Below, piece after piece: positions 10,669 through 20,601 of a stretch of 64,000 nt of DNA. The stretch is taken from NCBI GenBank assembly GCA_033064195.1, contig JARBJD010000243.1, positions 51,433 through 115,432 of the forward strand, given 5' to 3'. Positions within the stretch are counted from its first letter, which is position 1. Each line of letters begins with the position of its first letter. Source of the stretch: Blattamonas nauphoetae. Lineage: Eukaryota; Preaxostyla; Oxymonadida. The notes below the pieces were generated by a model. It made no database searches, was not told the DNA's origin, and saw only the letters and a program-made list of their open reading frames with translations. The position numbers and the translations under genes were made by a program.

Positions 10669-11619
10669 TCACATGACCTCGCAGTTTGAATTTCCGTCAT
10701 CATCACTACCTCTTCCAGATCGTCTTTTGGTCAATGCCCTTTCGAGAGCTGCCTTTGCAACGGTGTCGAAGACATCCGAAAGGTTTTCTTTTGTTTTCGC
10801 CGAACACTCAACGTATTTGTACAGTTTCAGTCTCTCCACCAGTTCCTCGGCCTGCAATGAAGACAAAAAGCGGAAAGGTGAGGCAGGAGATGAGAGAGTG
10901 GAGAAAAGTGGCAAGGAGGGGAAGAGAAGGAATGTGTTGGTGATGGCGGCAGACCTGCTCCTTCGAGACAAGAGTAGTACCGTCAGGGGGATTCGCACGA
11001 TAATCACTCTTTGTGCCAACAAGCACAACGGGAGTGTCGTGTGTATATGTACAGATGTCTGGGAAATACTGTCGAGACGAAAAGATGATGATATGGAAAC
11101 ACCAGATGAAGACAGACTCGGCTTTCAATGTTCTTAAACGACTGCTCATTGATTATGGAGAAGAGAAGCAAGAAAACATCTGTTTCGGAGAAACTGAGCG
11201 AGCGAAGTCTGTCGTAGTCTTCTTGGCCTGAGGACAGTTGAAAGTGATAAAAATGAGATAGATGTAATGATATAGACCATAAAAATGTCATAAATGGACT
11301 TGAAGCACATACCGGCAGTATCCCACAGTTGGAGTTTCACTTTCTTTCCATCCACCACTTGAAGTGATTCATAGTTGTCGAACACTGTGGAAACGGATGT
11401 GTCAGAAAACGAATTTTGGGTGTAGGAGAGAATGAGGCATGTTTTACCGACAGCGCCATCACCAATCACAGAAACTTTAGCTTCCTGAAAGTGAAACGAA
11501 TTCCGAGTTGGGAGGAATGCGATGATTGAAAAGAAGGGGAGGAGAAGAGAGTGAGGAAGGCAGAGATATGAACAGACCGTCACAATAGAGTTTCCAGATT
11601 GTGCACCACTTCGTGACAT
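10669..11619 (-). CDS. Rho-family small GTPase (five exons)
   Basis: Joining 11619-11578, 11484-11313, 11227-11118, 11068-10955 and 10851-10669 with GT-AG introns keeps frame throughout and gives 206 residues, usual for Rho/Rac proteins. All nucleotide-binding boxes are present: P-loop GDGAVGKT, switch [10 protein letters not shown] (Rho signature, with S where VPTVFDNY is common), [16 protein letters not shown] for guanine specificity, and ECSAKT. A short basic stretch (KRRSGRG) precedes a C-terminal CEVM, a CaaX prenylation box, so the protein should be lipid-anchored and act as a GTP-controlled switch for actin or membrane traffic. The start [10 protein letters not shown] is the only ATG before the first intron. 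Confidence 0.93.
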
Positions 11620-11951
11620 TGAGATAAGCTATTAAGGGCGTCATGACAAACGAGAGCACTGGCTTCAAGGGTTGATCGAATGGAAGACGACGAAGAGCGA
11701 CTTCGAATGGGAAGAGTGTTTGAAAACAAGTTGGTTTCGACATTTCAATGATCAAGGCCATCAATTTTTTCATGAATCTACAACTGACCACAGCTTTTTT
11801 GTTCCTCAGTGATGATCTCTGATTCAGTCTTACTTCAACATTGTGATTGTATTGTGTGTTTCTCCTTTTCTAACATTTTTCCGAGACCTCAACTTTTCTC
11901 GGTCTTTTTCTCGTATTCTCTGAGTTTTTTTCTGATTCAACAAAACTTTAG

Positions 11952-13775
11952 GACGAGGTCAATTCGGACGGTATTTCTCACTGGTCATTCTGAACATTTT
12001 CAGAGTCTATTGTGTTCGACAGTCAAACGGAAACGTATTCGCAGCTAAAATCATCGATGATCACCTGGCTGCTCAGAAAGAATATGTTATTGCCACTCTT
12101 CTCGGTCAGTGTGTTTTCGTCGATGTTCACTCCCTCTATTAGGCTGTGTGAGAAGCATCGATATCTTACAGTCACGTACGATGCCTTCAGATCCCCAACA
12201 ACTGACCAAGTCGTCCTTTTCATGGATTATGCTGATCGCGGAGTTTGTATTTTGTTTTTCGTTCACCTGATCAGAATTTACACGACATTATCAAGGCCAT
12301 TCAGAGCAACGGGGCCCCTGAATCTCTTGTGAAGAAGATCGTATTTATGATAGGTCTGCAAAATGCATCTTTACGAAACTATATCCCAGCTCATGGACTC
12401 ACCCAACTGCATGCTAACAACTTTATTCATCGGTATTGTCCTTTCTTTTAATCTGCTCAGAGATATCAAGCCAGATAACGTCGTCCTTGTGTATGATCCA
12501 ACAGCATCTACAGTTCGAACGCTAATCTCTGATTACGGTCTTCTCCGTCGAATAGATGATTCATATCAATCTCTTGGGGAAGTTTCGATGACTTTTTGCG
12601 GGTTTGTCATGTCTTTCTGTCTCACTCTTTCGTCACCATTGAAGAACTCCACTATACATGGTTTTCTTCCACTTTCTCTAATTTTTCAAAGTCTCCCGAA
12701 GCATTAGATGAAGCTCTGTATGATCAAACACTCGATATCTGGTCAATTGGCTGTATTACTTACGAATTATTACAAGGAAAGTCTGTGATTTCATCCATGA
12801 TCTCTGTCTATGTCTCAGACACCCCTTTCAATCAACGGGATATATGTCTCTTCGTAAGTGTGACTTCACTTTCATCATTATTGATTCAGGAAAGTTGACA
12901 AGCCACCGCCACCCATCACCACACAGCAACTCTCCAAAGAGTGCCAAGATTTCCTCAATCAAACACTGCAAAAAGATAAGAATCTGCGACTGTCAGTGAG
13001 CAAAGGGACATTATTATCTCATCCCTGGCTCTCCGATTTGAACGAGCAAAATACCGAACTCTCATGGGACGAGTTCGTTTCTTTATCATCTCCAAAAACG
13101 ATCACACAAGATGTCGATGTTCCGAGAGCACAATATGTTCCCAAAAATATGCAGACTAGCCATTCCTCAACTCCTCAGAATCTGAACCTCATCGATCAAA
13201 CATTTTCGTCTCAGAAGCATATATACTCACCACACACCCCTCCCAATTTGTCGATTGTCCACACTCAATTCGCAACTAGCGTTTTCAATCCCGTGAACCC
13301 CACCACCAACGATTCATCATGTCTGCCAATCAACAATCAACAGCGGTTGAACCAAGCTGATTTCTTCAAACACAATCCTTGCCCTCAACCATATCAAACA
13401 ATTCAGCAAGTTGAACAGATTGTAAAACAAACAATACCTCGCTGGCCTCCCCCTCTCCAGGTCAAGTCGCAACGACACTTCCCACAACGACCCACCCCTT
13501 TCACGACGTTTGAACCGTTTTGTACTTTTCCATGTATATTTTCCAAGCTGTACTGTAACGATCAGGGATTGATAGATGATGCCAGAGCTCATCAAGAGTC
13601 AGAACGCTCAGATAGATCCATCTTCAAGGACTATCGATCGATGCTTCATCTGATCGATGCCATTCACAATCGGCAGTCAACACAATCTAGAACCTCGCAG
13701 ATTCTTCCCATCCCCAAAATGAATAAAACGAAAAACGCAAAGCAGTGGCGTAGACAACGTCATCGATCACATTAA
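11952..13775 (+). CDS. protein kinase, eukaryotic type, multi-exon (5' exon unresolved)
   Basis: Exons 11952-11970, 12004-12108, 12143-12242, 12275-12353, 12390-12432 and 12461-about 12605 join in phase through introns of only 28-36 nt; further exons run to 13775. They encode a kinase domain: glycine loop GRGQFGRVY, the ATP lysine in FAAKIID, hinge VVLFMDYADRG, catalytic loop HRDIKPDNV, the metal-binding motif as DYG instead of DFG, an SPEA in place of APE, and DIWSIGCITYELLQGK (subdomain IX). The HPWL motif closes the domain near 13030. The last 250 residues are Ser/Thr/Gln-rich and unstructured. I could not fix the first coding exon (somewhere in 11690-11950) or the two junctions near 12605 and 12855. 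Catalytic residues are intact, so it is probably active; the subfamily is not assigned. Confidence 0.85.
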
Positions 13776-13799
13776 TTTTCACGTTTCACATTCAACTAC

Positions 13800-13990
13800 G
13801 TGCGGAGTTCTGGTTTCACGTGCACACAGCACTCAGCCGGAGTACAAATCACTTGCAACAAACGATCGAAGGCGACAGCCATGTTCCAGATCGTTCCATT
13901 TGGGAGAGGTAATTCGAATTCTCTCCAAAAGTTCTCAAACTCGCAACATTCATTCACATTGCTCGCTTCTTTCTGTTTTTGTTCACCTCT
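13800..13990 (+). pseudogene. relic of an AIG1-like GTPase joined to a duplicated spacer
   Basis: The codons SGFTCTQHSAGVQITC (13804 onward) match the region after the P-loop of the fourth array member (19378-19440). They are followed at 13888-13985 by about 95 bp that recurs almost unchanged downstream of that member at 20360-20456. Start, P-loop and the rest of the gene are absent. The arrangement suggests an internal deletion of a former array member. Confidence 0.7.
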
Positions 13991-14186
13991 GTGAAGGAAG
14001 AAGTGTTTGGGAGTCAATGATGGTTTGATCGAATCGAACATAACACCAAGACAATATTTTCGACTGTATTGATGCAGATGAACCACAGACATGACGACAT
14101 TGGCACAGTCAGCCCAATTTGTCAATCGATTGGAACTTGGATTGAAGCTAGTTTCAAAAATTACGTTATGGGTCTCATTCTTTCTC

Positions 14187-15299
14187 ATGTCAAGACAACA
14201 ATCTACTCCCCAAACTATAACTGTCACTGCCCTCGGACCGGCTCTCCATGGAAAATCTCAATTCCTCTCGATGCTTTTCGGGCAGGAGGTGTTCACAGTT
14301 GGGCACACAGGTTTTCCGCACTCACAGCAGTCACACGCTCTTGAACGCCAGATCAACTGGCATCGTTTTCGTCTAGTTGATCAGTCAGGCTTTTCTGAGC
14401 GTGGTCAAGATGAACAAAGGCACTTAGACACCATTTGTCAATCTCTTCGGAATGAGAGATCGATGAATGTCATCTGTTTGTGCGTTCGGATCGATGGTGT
14501 CCGAGTTGGGGAAAACATCCATGCTGCCCTTCGTCATATCCGCAATATGTTCGCCACACCTGATATTTACCCACACATGTGTCTGGTCCTCACTTTCACA
14601 CAAACACCACAGATGAAGTCAAGATTTCTGAACAAAATACTCCCAACTGTCAACAAACATATCGAAGAGCTGTTCGACGATCAAAGAAAAGTTCATGGCG
14701 ATCTCCCAATCTTCTTCGTGGATTCAGCGATCAACCTAGACAGAAGGACTCTGAAGGAAAAGGAACGATTTCTGGCTCATGTATCGAAGTTGAGCGCATT
14801 TCCCACATCGAACATCAACCGTTTGGATGGAAGATTAAAACTGGTGACAGAAGAGATCGTCACCGAAACAACTCCTGGCCGGCCTCGACCCTTCATGGTC
14901 ACAGTCATTCGCGATGGCATCCAAATGGATCCAGAATGCGGAGAACTGATGCCAACGACCATCCATCAGAATGTTCGGCGATTAAGGCTGGAATTGTGGC
15001 ATCCCGACGAATATGGCCGTACCACTTCATTTCGGACGATAGGACCAGTTGGCGAACCTTGGGAGACGGTCGACGACAGCTGCATTCGAGTCTTCAAGAA
15101 AGAAGTCACAACGAGAAGAACGATCACAGGTGCAACTCAACTAAGACAACGAAATTTCGACAGGAATGGGAAATGCATCGAAGCATCCCCATGGATACAG
15201 ATCAAAGAAAACACAGAAAATGATGGAGACACTGTCGGAGCGGGGGTCGCTGGATTGTTTTTTGCGCTTGGTGCATTCGTTCTCTCTATTATTTTGTAA
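14187..15299 (+). CDS. AIG1/GIMAP-like GTPase, tail-anchored (array member 1)
   Basis: Single-exon gene of 370 residues from the ATG of MSRQQSTPQ. All four array members align from an MS-R start here, so the longer upstream frame (from 14091) is not used. P-loop GPALHGKS at residues 17-24; the G3 box is VDQSGF; the region NVICLCVRIDGVRVG matches the AIG1-type hydrophobic box; the G4 position reads TFTQTP, lacking the aspartate seen in members 2-4, so guanine specificity may be weakened. A C-terminal half conserved among the paralogues (VTEEIV, GPVGEPWE, RVFKKE) has no name I know. The last 20 residues form a membrane helix (GVAGLFFALGAFVLSIIL), so it should be tail-anchored with the GTPase in the cytosol, as in GIMAPs. 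Confidence 0.8.
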   Translation: MSRQQSTPQTITVTALGPALHGKSQFLSMLFGQEVFTVGHTGFPHSQQSHALERQINWHRFRLVDQSGFSERGQDEQRHLDTICQSLRNERSMNVICLCVRIDGVRVGENIHAALRHIRNMFATPDIYPHMCLVLTFTQTPQMKSRFLNKILPTVNKHIEELFDDQRKVHGDLPIFFVDSAINLDRRTLKEKERFLAHVSKLSAFPTSNINRLDGRLKLVTEEIVTETTPGRPRPFMVTVIRDGIQMDPECGELMPTTIHQNVRRLRLELWHPDEYGRTTSFRTIGPVGEPWETVDDSCIRVFKKEVTTRRTITGATQLRQRNFDRNGKCIEASPWIQIKENTENDGDTVGAGVAGLFFALGAFVLSIIL

Positions 15300-15700
15300 C
15301 AAACTCGCTTTTGAATTAGATTCATTCACCTTCACACACATTTGATCGTCTACAATTCCGTTTTACACACTTTTCCCAAATGAAAGTTGTGCAGTGGATG
15401 CGCAACTCAGAAGAGAGAAAGGTCGTCCGCGAGAATGACGGCGAGGATGAAGCGGGAAGGATATGTAGGGAGTTCGAGAGGGCTGAAAGGGGAGAATAGC
15501 ATCGGTCAATGAACGAGGGCTTTGGAGTTCATGATGGTTTGATCAAGACGAATCCGACACAAATGAAGGACTGTCAATCATCTCGAGATATTTGGAGCAC
15601 CTTCATGATCACATTGGGATTGGCACCCAAATTTATCCTTTGATTGGACGATGGATGGAACTTAGTCTTCAAATACTTGTTATGGGTCGCATCAATTCTC

Positions 15701-16816
15701 ATGTCCGAACGACTCTCTAGTTCACAAACCTGCAAAGTGGCTATCGTCGGACCGGGTGGTGATGGAAAATCCCAGTTCGTTTCGATGGTTTGTGGCCACT
15801 CAATCTTCACCGTTGATCAATCTGGATTCTCGTGCACTGAAGACACACATAGTGTCGATTGCACAATCAAGGGCCAAAATTTTCGATTTATCGATCATCC
15901 TAGCTTTTGTGTTCTCGAAGAAGATGAACAAAGACACCTTGACACAATATTCCATTCTCTGAAAGAAGAGCAAAGCATCAACGCGATCTGTTTGGTCTTT
16001 CGGGTCACCCGAAACCGAGTTGACCTCGCCATTGAGAAAACTCTTCGATATGTCCGTAATCTGTTTACTACGCCTGACGTTTATAAACATTTGTGCCTTG
16101 TCATCACTTTCACTGACTCCATCAAGGCAAAAAAAGAATTTGAGAAGACGATGCTCCCAGCCATCAACAAACAGATCGACAAACTGTTCGACGGTCAAAG
16201 AAACGATCTTGGCGATCTCCCAATTTACTTTGTGGATTCAGCGATCATTCCAAACGATATGACACGAGCGGAAAAGGATCGATTTCTGGCCAATGTTGCG
16301 ATGATGAGTGAGATTCACACAACAAGCATCAATCGTTTAGATCCCAGATACGAATTGGTAACCGAAGAGATCACCGCTGAGAAAATAGCAGACAAGCTTA
16401 AACCCTTCATGGTCACAGTCATTCGGAATGGCGTCCAACAGAAGTCTGAAGAAGGGGAGATGATGCCAGTGACTACATATCAGAAAGTGAGGCGACTGAT
16501 CTTTGAATCTCTCACCCCTGACGAAAATGGCAACACCACTTCGTGTCGAACTTTAGGGCCAGTTGGCGAACCTTGGGATACTGAAGACGACAGCCATGTT
16601 CGAGTCTTCAAGAAAGAATACAAAACTAGAACGACCATACTCGGTGGAATTGAAGAAAGGTATAAAATTTACGACAGGAATGGCAAATGCATAGAAACTT
16701 CTCCATGGATTCAGATTGCCAAAACAAACCCTAAATGGCCTAACATTGTCATTGGGATGGGTTTTGGTGGATGTTTTCTCCAAATTCTACTCTTAGTTGT
16801 TGTTATTATTTTGTGA
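15701..16816 (+). CDS. AIG1/GIMAP-like GTPase, tail-anchored (array member 2)
   Basis: 371 residues, single exon, start MSERLSSS. P-loop GPGGDGKS, G3 box IDHPSF (glycine replaced by serine), AIG1-type box NAICLVFRVTRNRVD, G4 TFTDSI with the expected aspartate. Ends in a strongly hydrophobic helix (GGCFLQILLLVVVIIL). Its middle (about 15970-16070) and the segment encoding RLIFESLTPDENGNTTS are close to member 4, while the remainder is not, pointing to gene conversion within the array. Same strand as its neighbours, spaced about 400-670 bp apart by duplicated sequence, so the genes arose by tandem duplication and are not an operon. Confidence 0.8.
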   Translation: MSERLSSSQTCKVAIVGPGGDGKSQFVSMVCGHSIFTVDQSGFSCTEDTHSVDCTIKGQNFRFIDHPSFCVLEEDEQRHLDTIFHSLKEEQSINAICLVFRVTRNRVDLAIEKTLRYVRNLFTTPDVYKHLCLVITFTDSIKAKKEFEKTMLPAINKQIDKLFDGQRNDLGDLPIYFVDSAIIPNDMTRAEKDRFLANVAMMSEIHTTSINRLDPRYELVTEEITAEKIADKLKPFMVTVIRNGVQQKSEEGEMMPVTTYQKVRRLIFESLTPDENGNTTSCRTLGPVGEPWDTEDDSHVRVFKKEYKTRTTILGGIEERYKIYDRNGKCIETSPWIQIAKTNPKWPNIVIGMGFGGCFLQILLLVVVIIL

Positions 16817-17482
16817 CAAGCTCGCTTTCCATTTCAATTCATTCACCTTTAATTGAATTCGACTGTTTGCACTTCTGTTTCACACTCTTTTTCGAATGGA
16901 AACTGTGCAGTGGACGATCAAGTCCAGAACAAAGAATGTTCGATGAACCAAGAATCGAGAGCGTTGGGCGGTCAGATAATCCAGTCGACCAACTCGAAAT
17001 ATGTTTTCTTTCCATCGAACGGCATCGATGACAAGCGAGGTCTGGTTCGAACCATTCAAGCAAAAATCCAACAATGAAGACTCCAAATTCGGTCAGCTCA
17101 ATTCGGGCTGACACAACTGAATGATATTCGCAGATTCATCAGAATCACCCTTCCCAACCAGAGACTCGAGATTGTCGGCGAGGATGAAGCGGGAAGGGGA
17201 TGGCGGAATGAATGAAATGGTGATGGGAATGGAAAGGGAAGGATATGTAGGGAGTTCGAGATGGCTGAAAGGGGAGAATAGCATCGGTCAATGAACGAGG
17301 GCTTTGGAGTTCATGATGGTTTGATCAAGATGAATCCGACTCTAGTGAATGACTGCCAATCATCTCGATATTATTGGAGCACCATCGTGATGATATTGGG
17401 ATTGGCGCCCAAATTGATCCTTTGATTGGAAATTGGATGGAACTTAGTCTTCAAATACTTGTTATGGGTCTCATTGATCCTC
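16817..17482 (+). repeat. duplicated spacer between GTPase genes, copy 1
   Basis: About 650 bp that recurs with few changes at 18587-19252. A version with about 270 bp deleted lies at 15300-15700. It contains conserved non-coding or 3'/5' flanking sequence, including GGGAAGGGGATGGCGGAATG, and the run-in to each gene start. Unit of duplication is therefore gene plus spacer, about 1.77 kb. Confidence 0.85.
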
Positions 17483-18586
17483 ATGTCCGAACGACCTTCT
17501 CCCCGACGACCTGTCAAAGTTACGCTTCTCGGACCGTCTGGTGATGGACGATCTCAGTTCGCTACGATGCTTCTTGGTAAGTTGGTCTTCGTAGTGAGTG
17601 ACGGTCCTAATTCACAAACCGAAATCTCTGATGGTCTAGATTTCAAAGTGGGCAATATACCGATTCGTGTGATTGATCAGCCGGGGTTTGGCTCCCTCAG
17701 TCAGGATATACAAAAATATCTAAACACCATCACTTCTTCTCTTCAGCAAGAGCAATACCTCAATGCGATCTGTTTGTGTATTTCGGCCAACAGAAACAAA
17801 GTTGGAGACGACATTCAGACGACCCTTCGGAATGTCCACAATATGTGGGCCACACCAGACATATACAAACATTTGTGCCTCGTCATCACCCACACAGACA
17901 CACCACAAAAGAAAACAACATTCTTGAACAACATGCTCCCAGCCATCAACGTCGAGATCGACAAACTGTTCGGTAACTCAGAAAAAACAATTCCCAAACT
18001 TCCGATCTTTTTCGTGGATTCCGCGATCAACCCAGACAGCAGGACTCTGGCGGAGAAGAATCGTTTTCTTGCTCATGTCATGACACTGAGTGCAATTTCA
18101 ACATCGAACATCAACCGTTTGGATGCGAACTACAAACTGGTGACAGAAGAGATCGTCGATGAACCAAGTCCTGGCCAGCCTCAACCCTTCATGGTCACAA
18201 TCATTCGCAATGGCCTCCAAATGGATCCAGAATGCGGAGAACCGATGACAGTGACCATCCATCAGAATGTGAAACGACTGAGACTGGAATTGTCGCGCCC
18301 CGACAGATTTGGCGGTTTGATTTCATATCGAACGTTAGGGCCAGTTGGCGAACCCTGGCCGACCGTCGATGACAGCAAAGTTCGTGTCTTCAAGAAGGTT
18401 TTCACGACGAGAAGAACCATACTCGGTGCAACTGAACAGATGCAAGAAAACTTCGACAGAAATGGGACATGCATTGAGATTTCCCCATGGAAACAGATCA
18501 AAGATCCGAGTGCATCCTTGACTTTTGCAGTCATCCTTGCACTTGGTATCATTCTCATTCTCATCATAACCGTCGTACGTCGATAG
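17483..18586 (+). CDS. AIG1/GIMAP-like GTPase, tail-anchored (array member 3)
   Basis: 367 residues, start MSERPSPRRPVKV. P-loop GPSGDGRS has arginine for the invariant lysine, which in most P-loop GTPases cripples phosphate binding; G3 IDQPGF and G4 THTDTP are the best preserved of the four. C-terminal anchor ILALGIILILIITVVRR. About 165 nt encoding the block from HLCLVITHTD to FVDSAIN are nearly identical to member 4. The K-to-R change suggests a binding-only or regulatory partner; that is inference. Confidence 0.8.
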   Translation: MSERPSPRRPVKVTLLGPSGDGRSQFATMLLGKLVFVVSDGPNSQTEISDGLDFKVGNIPIRVIDQPGFGSLSQDIQKYLNTITSSLQQEQYLNAICLCISANRNKVGDDIQTTLRNVHNMWATPDIYKHLCLVITHTDTPQKKTTFLNNMLPAINVEIDKLFGNSEKTIPKLPIFFVDSAINPDSRTLAEKNRFLAHVMTLSAISTSNINRLDANYKLVTEEIVDEPSPGQPQPFMVTIIRNGLQMDPECGEPMTVTIHQNVKRLRLELSRPDRFGGLISYRTLGPVGEPWPTVDDSKVRVFKKVFTTRRTILGATEQMQENFDRNGTCIEISPWKQIKDPSASLTFAVILALGIILILIITVVRR

Positions 18587-19252
18587 TAAGCTCGCTTTCC
18601 ATTTCAATTCATTCACATTCACTTGCTTTCGACTGTTTTCACTTCTGTTTCACACTCTTTTTCGAATGGAAACTGAGCAGTGGACGGTCAAGTCCAGAAC
18701 AAAGAATGTTCGATCAGGAAAGAACAGAGAGCGTTGGGCGGTCAGATAATCCAGTCGACCAACTCGACATATGTTTTCTTTCCAACGAACGGCATCGATG
18801 ACAAGTGAGGTCTGGTTCGAACCATTCAAGCAAAAATCCAACAATGAAGACTCCAAATTCGGTCAGCTCAATTCGGGCTGACACAACTGAATGATATTCG
18901 CAGATTCATCAGAATCACCCTTCCCAACCAGAGACTCGAGATTGTCGGCGAGGATGAAGCGGGAAGGGGATGGCGGAATGAATGAAATGGTGATGGGAAT
19001 GGAAAGGGAAGGATATGTAGGGAGTTCGAGATGGCTGAAAGGGGAGAATAGCATCGGTCAATGAACGAGGGCTTTGGAGTTCATGATGGTTTGATCAAGA
19101 TGAATCCGACTCTAGTGAATGACTGCCAATCATCTCGATATTATTGGAGCACCATCGTGATGATATTGGGATTGGTACCCTAGTTCATGCATCGATTGGA
19201 CGTTGGATTGGACTAAGTCTTCAAATACTTGTTATGGGTCTCATTGATTCCC
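18587..19252 (+). repeat. duplicated spacer between GTPase genes, copy 2
   Basis: Partner of 16817-17482. The near identity over non-coding sequence means the duplication or conversion is recent compared with the divergence of the coding parts. Confidence 0.85.
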
Positions 19253-20284
19253 ATGTCCGAACGACCTTCTCCCCGACGACCTGTCAAGGTTACGGTTCTC
19301 GGACCGTCTGGTGATGGAAAATCCCAATTTCTTTCTATGCTTTTTGGCAGTTTAATCTTTTCTGTTGAGAAGTCTGGTTTCTCGTGCACCCAGCTCTCAG
19401 CCGGAGTCCCTCTCACTTACAACAAACGATCAATGAGATTGATTGACCAGCCAAGCTTTTATGTTCTCGAAGAAGATGAACAGGGGCACCTGGATTCCAT
19501 CTGTTATTCGCTGAAACAAGAACAATACATCAATGCGATCTGTTTGGTCTTTCGGGTCACCCGAGACCGAGTTGACCTCGCCATTCAGAAAACATTTCGG
19601 AATGTCCGTAATCTGTTTGCCACACCAGACATATACAAACATTTGTGCCTCGTCATCACCCACACAGACACACCACAAAAGAAAACAACATTCTTGAACA
19701 ACATGCTCCCAGCCATCAACGTCGAGATCGACGAACTGTTCGGTAACTCAGAAAAAACAATTCCCAAACTTCCAATCTTCTTCGTGGATTCCGCAATCAA
19801 CCCAAATCCCACCACTCTGAAGGAAAAGGAACGATTTCTAGCCCATGTATCGAAATTAGGGGCAATTCCCACAACGAGCATCAATCCTCTGGACGCCAGA
19901 TACAATCTGGTGACAGAAGAGATCGTCGAAGACACCAGACCTGGCACACCTCGTCCACACATGATCACAATTGTTCGGAACGGTATCCAAGAGAAACCGG
20001 AATGCGGAGAATCGATGCCAGTGACCATCCATCAGAATGTGAGACGATTGAGATTTGAATCACTCACCCCCGACGAAAATGGCAACACCACTTCCTATCG
20101 AATCTTGGGACCAGTTGGCGAACCTTGGCCGACCGAAGACGACAGTCATGTTCGAGTCTTCAAGAAGCAATTCTTCACAAAAACCACCGTCTTCGGTGCG
20201 AAGAAATACATGCAGAAGAATTTCAACAAGAAGGGCAAGTGCATTGAGAAGACTCCCTGGCTGGATGTCAAAGATGCCGCATAA
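19253..20284 (+). CDS. AIG1/GIMAP-like GTPase without membrane anchor (array member 4)
   Basis: 343 residues, start MSERPSPRRPVKV, nearly identical to member 3 for the first 25 codons. P-loop GPSGDGKS is canonical, G3 IDQPSF, G4 THTDTP. It ends WLDVKDAA followed by TAA, about 25 residues short of the others and lacking the hydrophobic tail, so it should be soluble. It is a mosaic: the start and the THTD-to-SAIN block follow member 3, while the CLVFRVTR region and the LTPDENGNTTS region follow member 2. The segment after the P-loop (SGFSCTQLSAGV) matches the relic at 13800. Probably formed by recombination between array members. Confidence 0.8.
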   Translation: MSERPSPRRPVKVTVLGPSGDGKSQFLSMLFGSLIFSVEKSGFSCTQLSAGVPLTYNKRSMRLIDQPSFYVLEEDEQGHLDSICYSLKQEQYINAICLVFRVTRDRVDLAIQKTFRNVRNLFATPDIYKHLCLVITHTDTPQKKTTFLNNMLPAINVEIDELFGNSEKTIPKLPIFFVDSAINPNPTTLKEKERFLAHVSKLGAIPTTSINPLDARYNLVTEEIVEDTRPGTPRPHMITIVRNGIQEKPECGESMPVTIHQNVRRLRFESLTPDENGNTTSYRILGPVGEPWPTEDDSHVRVFKKQFFTKTTVFGAKKYMQKNFNKKGKCIEKTPWLDVKDAA

Positions 20285-20359
20285 CATTTTGGCAGCAACC
20301 TTTCAAATGAAGAAAGGGTTTCACTTCAATGAGAAACGAAACATAATCCTCCGAAAGTA

Positions 20360-20456
20360 CCAGATCGTTCCCTTTGGGAGAGCTAATTCGAATTCTCTCC
20401 AAAAGTTCTCAAACTCGCAACATTCATACACATTGCTCGCTTCTTTCAGTTTTTCA
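20360..20456 (+). repeat. 97-bp repeat, second copy of 13888-13985
   Basis: Shares GAATTCTCTCCAAAAGTTCT and flanking sequence with the region after the GTPase relic at 13800, so the two mark the left and right edges of the expanded array. Confidence 0.8.
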
Positions 20457-20601
20457 TTGTACTGAAATCACGTGAAGATTCTGGAAATCAAACTGAGAGA
20501 GGGATAAGCATGAAAGAACAGATGTGGTGTTGAACTCCCCCTTAATACAAAACATCGATCCAGTTGCTGGGAATCAGGGACCACTGATCATAGCCCTGTC
20601 C

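Noticed and set aside
10619-11137. 172-codon plus-strand frame over the Rho gene
   Set aside because: Shadow of the minus-strand GTPase exons and introns, which show all five GTP-binding boxes.
14091-14186. N-terminal extension of GTPase member 1
   Set aside because: The other three members start at the aligned MS-R methionine, and the extension lies in the duplicated spacer.
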